Origin: Paralteromonas sediminis
Lineage (GTDB): Bacteria > Pseudomonadota > Gammaproteobacteria > Enterobacterales > Alteromonadaceae
Reading direction: 5' to 3'
NCBI RefSeq assembly: GCF_003820355.1
Contig: NZ_RPOK01000003.1
Span: forward strand, 39,685 to 103,684
DNA: 64,000 nucleotides
How positions within the stretch are numbered: position 1 is the first letter of the stretch; the number at the start of each line of letters is the position of its first letter. Below, in pieces: positions 60,479-64,000 of the stretch. The notes under the pieces were generated by a model, which worked only from the letters and a program-made list of their open reading frames with translations, had not been told where the DNA came from and did no database searches. Made by a program: the position numbers and the translations under genes.

Positions 60479-60979
60479 CTAACTGACTCGGAGCGCTCGC
60501 TCCCCTCTAGCTAAACCACAAACACCAGTGCGGGAGGATTCGATGATTTCTGCACTCTGCTTCATCGTATCGGCAAAAGCATCAAGTTTTTCGGTCGTAC
60601 CCGTGATTTCAATGGTGTAGTTTGATGCGTTGACGTCTACAATCCGCGCTCTAAAGATATCAACGTTGCGTTTCACCTCGGCGCGAATGGCGTCTGTGGG
60701 CGTTAGGACTTTAATCAGCATCAATTCGCGCTCGATGTGCGCGTTCTCTGTTAGATCTACCACACGCAATACGTCAATAAGCTTATTCACTTGTTTAGTA
60801 ATTTGCTCAATGGCTTTGTCATCACCGTGCGTAATGATAGTTAAGCGAGACAAACTAGAGTCATCAGTCGGCGCTACACACAAGGAGTCAACGTTGTAGC
60901 CACGCTGCGAAAACAACCCGACAATACGTGACAATGAGCCTGGTGCGTTTTCCATTAATACCGATATTATTCTTTTCAT
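60479..60979 (-). CDS. ilvH: Acetolactate synthase small (regulatory) subunit
   Basis: A 166-residue ACT-domain protein that activates the catalytic subunit and confers valine feedback inhibition. The N-terminal [20 protein letters not shown] and GLFSQRGYNVDSLCVAPT are the ACT domain's valine site; the C-terminal domain contains FRARIVDVNASNYTIEITG. The length matches IlvH (isozyme III) rather than the short IlvN of E. coli isozyme I. It overlaps the large subunit by one base. Confidence 0.95.
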   Translation of the reverse strand: MKRIISVLMENAPGSLSRIVGLFSQRGYNVDSLCVAPTDDSSLSRLTIITHGDDKAIEQITKQVNKLIDVLRVVDLTENAHIERELMLIKVLTPTDAIRAEVKRNVDIFRARIVDVNASNYTIEITGTTEKLDAFADTMKQSAEIIESSRTGVCGLARGERALRVS

Positions 60980-62697
60980 TAGGTACGCTCCGTCTTGCTC
61001 AATCTCATATCATCCATGGCACCGTACTTAATTTGCATGGGATACACATGTTCATTTTGGTCTACCGCTATATCCATAAATACCAATCGATCTGTGTGCG
61101 AGAAGCATTCGCGCATTGCATCATCTAACTCATCAGGATGATTAACCCGAATTCCAACGTGTCCATAGGCTTCGGCCAGTTTCACGAAGTCAGGCATCGA
61201 CTCCATATAGGAGTGGGAGTGACGACCTTTATAGATCATATCCTGCCACTGCCTAACCATGCCTAATGCGCGATTATTTAAAGAAATAACCTTAATTGGC
61301 AAGTTGTACTGCAAGCAGGTTGATAGCTCCTGAATATTCATTTGAATACTACCGTCACCAGTAACAACAGCGGAAATCGCATTCGGGTTGGCAAACTGCA
61401 CGCCCATGGCTGCAGGAAGCCCAAACCCCATGGTGCCCAGCCCACCTGAGTTAATCCACTGACGAGGCTTAGCAAAAGGATAATACAAAGCCGCAAACAT
61501 TTGGTGTTGTCCTACGTCTGAACTAACAAATGCCTTTCCGTCGGTATGCTTGTAGAGTGACTCTATCACTTCTTGCGGTTTAATTTGGTCCACGCCCTTG
61601 GCATAGTTCAGGCATTTTTTTGCACGCCATTGTTCTATCTGTTCCCACCATTCACTTAGTTTATGCTTTTGTTGCTGCTCGTCGATATCGCCTATGTGTG
61701 ACTCGAGTTGATCCAGTACTTTGTCAACCGAGCCCACAACAGGAATATGGGCATTGACTGTCTTAGAAATTGACGTTGGGTCGATATCAACATGAATAAT
61801 GGTCGCATTGGGACAAAATTTAGCCACATTATTTGTGACCCTATCGTCGAATCGGGCACCCAAAGCCAAAATGCAGTCAGAATTATGCATGGTTTTATTG
61901 GCTTCCAAGGTACCGTGCATCCCCAGCATCCCCAAGGATTGACAGTGTGTACCCGGAAAAGCACCTAACCCCATGAGTGTGCAGGTAACGGGCAAGTTTA
62001 ACTTTTCTGCTAACCCGATCAAGCGACTGTCAGCTTCGGCGGTAATTGCGCCACCACCCACGTACATCACCGGACGTTTTGCGCTCAACAACACCTCAAC
62101 TGCCTTTTTAATTTGCTTATTGTGCCCTTTTAAAGTGGGCTGATAAGAGCGCATTGTCACATCATCAGGAAATACATAGGGGTGCTCATCGGCGATGTTG
62201 ACCAGATCTTTGGGTAAATCAACCACCACAGGCCCAGGGCGTCCCGTATTTGCTATGTAATATGCTTTTGCAATTGCTTGCGGAATGTCTGTTGCTTTCT
62301 TAACTAAAAAACTGTGCTTAACGATGGGTCGCGAGCACCCTACCATATCGGTTTCCTGAAAAGCATCTTCTCCAATGTGCATTGACGGTACCTGACCCGA
62401 TAAAATAACCATTGGTATCGAGTCCATATAAGCAGTAGCAATGCCCGTAATAGTGTTAGTTGCTCCTGGCCCAGAGGTTACCAGCACTGTCCCCGTTTTA
62501 CCCGTAGATCGTGCGTAACCGTCCGCCATATGAGCAGCGGCTTGTTCGTGACGGACCAGTACGTGCTTGACCTGATCTTGTGCAAATAGCGCATCATAAA
62601 TATCAAGTACTGCACCACCTGGGTAGCCAAATACAAGCTCAACACCTACATCTTTCAGCGCTTCCACAACCATGGCCGCGCCCGACATCATTTTCAC
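60979..62697 (-). CDS. ilvI: Acetolactate synthase large subunit
   Basis: A 572-residue thiamine-diphosphate enzyme that makes 2-acetolactate (and acetohydroxybutyrate) in valine, leucine and isoleucine synthesis. [36 protein letters not shown] with the catalytic glutamate, [16 protein letters not shown] and the TDP motif GDGSIQMN...NN are intact. The start is GTG at 62697, which gives [14 protein letters not shown] like E. coli IlvI and follows GAGGAG by seven bases; an ATG at 62712 lies on the ribosome-binding site itself. No leader peptide rich in branched-chain residues was found in the 187-base upstream gap. Confidence 0.96.
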   Translation of the reverse strand: MKMMSGAAMVVEALKDVGVELVFGYPGGAVLDIYDALFAQDQVKHVLVRHEQAAAHMADGYARSTGKTGTVLVTSGPGATNTITGIATAYMDSIPMVILSGQVPSMHIGEDAFQETDMVGCSRPIVKHSFLVKKATDIPQAIAKAYYIANTGRPGPVVVDLPKDLVNIADEHPYVFPDDVTMRSYQPTLKGHNKQIKKAVEVLLSAKRPVMYVGGGAITAEADSRLIGLAEKLNLPVTCTLMGLGAFPGTHCQSLGMLGMHGTLEANKTMHNSDCILALGARFDDRVTNNVAKFCPNATIIHVDIDPTSISKTVNAHIPVVGSVDKVLDQLESHIGDIDEQQQKHKLSEWWEQIEQWRAKKCLNYAKGVDQIKPQEVIESLYKHTDGKAFVSSDVGQHQMFAALYYPFAKPRQWINSGGLGTMGFGLPAAMGVQFANPNAISAVVTGDGSIQMNIQELSTCLQYNLPIKVISLNNRALGMVRQWQDMIYKGRHSHSYMESMPDFVKLAEAYGHVGIRVNHPDELDDAMRECFSHTDRLVFMDIAVDQNEHVYPMQIKYGAMDDMRLSKTERT

Positions 62698-62866
62698 TGC
62701 TTTTCTCCTCATATTGACAGGAATAGGTAATTTGATGTGACTATAACGAAGTGATTAGGAAGATAAAACAGCAAAATGGCAAATAGTGAGATATTTATCC
62801 CATATAAGCGAAAATTTAGGACAGATATCTCGATCCAATTAAAAAAGAGATTAAAAGTAGGATAAT

Positions 62867-62886
62867 GTTAACATTGCGTTAACATT
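62867..62886. repeat. Two direct GTTAACATT repeats at the maoP 3' end
   Basis: GTTAACATT occurs at 62867-62875 and 62878-62886, separated by GC; each contains the palindrome GTTAAC. The second copy overlaps the maoP stop codon. It lies about 170 bases upstream of ilvI and might be an operator for the ilv operon. The function is unproven. Confidence 0.4.
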
Positions 62887-63262
62887 AGTCCTCACTGATT
62901 GTTAACGTGAGGTCACTATTGTCACTTATTTCATCGTCATCGTCTTCATCAACAGTCACACGCGTCCTGCCGTAAATGCTTGCAGCTTTTGGGCGATTAA
63001 TCCGCTTTTGGTACTTCAACCATGCACGCTCAGCGATGTTTTCTGGCTCTTTATCACCATGTGCGACTGCCAGATAGTTAAAATCTTCATCCATTTCAGG
63101 TGTCAGCTTTCCATCAACCAACGCAGCAATTAACGATCCATACTGAGACAATGCTCTGCTTTCATTAATTGAAAAGTCACCGGAGCGCGCAAATCCATAT
63201 GGGTAATTTTTGGGGTCAGCAAAAACGCGCTTAATGAGTTGTTCACGTGTTAGTGTTGCCAT
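62885..63262 (-). CDS. maoP: DUF413/MaoP macrodomain Ori organisation protein
   Basis: A 125-residue protein of the DUF413 family, which includes E. coli MaoP (YifE). RVFADPKNYPYGFARSGDFSINESRALSQYG, FNYLAVAHGDKEP and AERAWLKYQKRINRPK align with the family's conserved blocks, and the acidic tail (VDEDDDDEISDNSD) is typical. In E. coli MaoP, together with the nearby site maoS, confines long-range contacts within the Ori macrodomain. The ATG at 63262 is the only good start. A 95-bp tandem array starts 438 bases upstream. Confidence 0.85.
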   Translation of the reverse strand: MATLTREQLIKRVFADPKNYPYGFARSGDFSINESRALSQYGSLIAALVDGKLTPEMDEDFNYLAVAHGDKEPENIAERAWLKYQKRINRPKAASIYGRTRVTVDEDDDDEISDNSDLTLTISED

Positions 63263-63700
63263 CGCTTTCTACCTCGCATTGGTTTCACTTTTATTTAGAT
63301 AACAGTGGCGAAAGTGTCAAATAAAATTTTCATGACAATGCGCAATAGAGTGTCGTGGTCAATAAACAACAATGATGTAGGCCGCGGAAAAGACCATAAA
63401 ACTTATATATTGGCGAAAAGATATTGCTCGTCTTTTTCTGAGAATTGCCTGTTATCACTGCGACTTCCAAGTTCTCAATGACATAAATGCAAGACACTCA
63501 ATTTTGGCAAAACACATTATTTTTTATTGACTTGATATAGCGCCATACAGCACCAACTAAAAAGCAATTCGCAAGTTAAAATTGCGTGTATGAGTTCTCA
63601 GGGTAACGCTCGTAAAAAACTGGCATATATTTTTAGAATTCAAAAAGTACTTTGGGCTTAACTGGTATGACCAGAAAAAGTATTGAGATTCTTAACTAGA
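63263..63700. other. AT-rich gap between maoP and the tandem array
   Basis: No supported gene in these 438 bases. It should contain the maoP promoter on the minus strand. On the plus strand there is a 23-codon ORF (ATG at 63590, stop at 63659) with no clear ribosome-binding site, and a TTGACT word near 63527 without a matching -10 box at normal spacing. Nothing else is recognised. Confidence 0.5.
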
Positions 63701-64000
63701 GGGAAACGAGACTCGCAACTTGCGGTCACCGATCGCGTACCCCTTGGGGTCATGCTTGATGTTTATTTTCTTACATAGCTGTGAAAATTTGGAGCGGGAA
63801 ACGAGACTCGCAACTTGCGGTCACCGATCGCGTACCCCTTGGGGTCATGCTTGATGTTTATTTTCTTACATAGCTGTGAAAATTTGGAGCGGGAAACGAG
63901 ACTCGCAACTTGCGGTCACCGATCGCGTACCCCTTGGGGTCATGCTTGATGTTTATTTTCTTACATAGCTGTGAAAATTTGGAGCGGGAAACGAGACTCG
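63701..64000. repeat. 95-bp perfect tandem repeat array (3 full copies + partial)
   Basis: Units begin at 63701, 63796, 63891 and 63986; the last is cut by the window end after 15 bases. All visible copies are identical base for base, and the sequence left of 63701 does not resemble the unit. Inside a unit: CGAG-A-CTCG (63707-63715), CGCAA-C-TTGCG (63714-63724), GATC at 63731-63734, and a GC-rich hairpin GCGTACCCC/GGGGTCATGC (63735-63755, one bulge, loop CTTG), followed by an AT-rich half ending AAAATTTGGAGC. No open frame spans the unit. The total copy number is unknown. Confidence 0.9.

Noticed and set aside
63590..63661. 23-codon plus-strand ORF
   Set aside because: Very short, no clear ribosome-binding site, no recognised motif.
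63701..64000. CRISPR array
   Set aside because: The whole 95-bp period is identical, including what would be spacers; no cas genes are in the window.
63701..64000. Integron attC cassette array
   Set aside because: No RYYYAAC/GTTRRRY core sites or cassette ORFs are seen, and units are identical rather than diverse.

Overview
The window looks like chromosomal DNA of a marine gammaproteobacterium of the Alteromonadales, most likely Alteromonadaceae. This is inferred from gene content and local gene order: a complete Na+-translocating NADH:quinone reductase operon with apbE and nqrM, FabV as enoyl reductase, an Oar-like TonB receptor, a TRAP transporter, a rhlB/trxA/rho/gppA cluster and mdh divergent from argR. 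Nearly all of it is ordinary core genome. I see no rRNA, tRNA, insertion sequence, prophage or CRISPR array.

Layout. 1-5.0 kb: a truncated YgjV-like membrane gene, trmN6, an NAD(P)-binding protein, a threonine dehydratase-like enzyme behind a 10-bp hairpin, a metallo-beta-lactamase-fold hydrolase, and dinB plus a DUF1653 gene behind a LexA box. 5.2-12.3 kb: nqrABCDEF-apbE-nqrM on the minus strand, with a hairpin terminator between nqrF and apbE. 12.6-17.5 kb: fabV, a DctQ-DctM-DctP TRAP transporter and fklB. 17.7-22.8 kb: ppc, lepB, mdh and argR, with an ARG-box-like site in the mdh/argR gap. 22.8-25.9 kb: a large TonB-dependent receptor, then a 478-bp AT-rich gap.

26.3-31.0 kb: a plus-strand cluster with a PhnD-like binding protein, a membrane protein with a possible C-terminal winged helix, udk, a NupC-type transporter and a 2OG-Fe(II) oxygenase. 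31-36.6 kb: a transglutaminase-like/TPR lipoprotein, a fasciclin protein, an endonuclease VIII-like glycosylase and a binding protein/response regulator/histidine kinase trio. 36.7-43.5 kb: a nucleotidyltransferase, a DUF1569 protein, an orphan exosortase-type acyltransferase, a VOC protein plus aldehyde dehydrogenase, purA, a YbbN-type co-chaperone and a DUF962 protein. 43.5-49.5 kb: an S9 peptidase, a Dps, a PCuAC copper chaperone, purEK, a LysR regulator and a tiny unknown protein. 49.6-54.3 kb: rho, trxA, rhlB and gppA. 54.3-59.3 kb: tatABC, tatD, a 7TM diguanylate cyclase and hemB in one co-directional run. 59.4-63.3 kb: a probable outer-membrane barrel, ilvI/ilvH and maoP.

The strangest element is at the right edge: an exact 95-bp tandem repeat starting at 63701 (three full copies and a fourth cut by the window end) in the gap upstream of maoP. 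Each unit holds several inverted repeats. It is the strongest candidate here for something undescribed. The second is the binding protein/membrane winged-helix pair at 26340-28179, which has the architecture of a kinase-free transmembrane signalling system.
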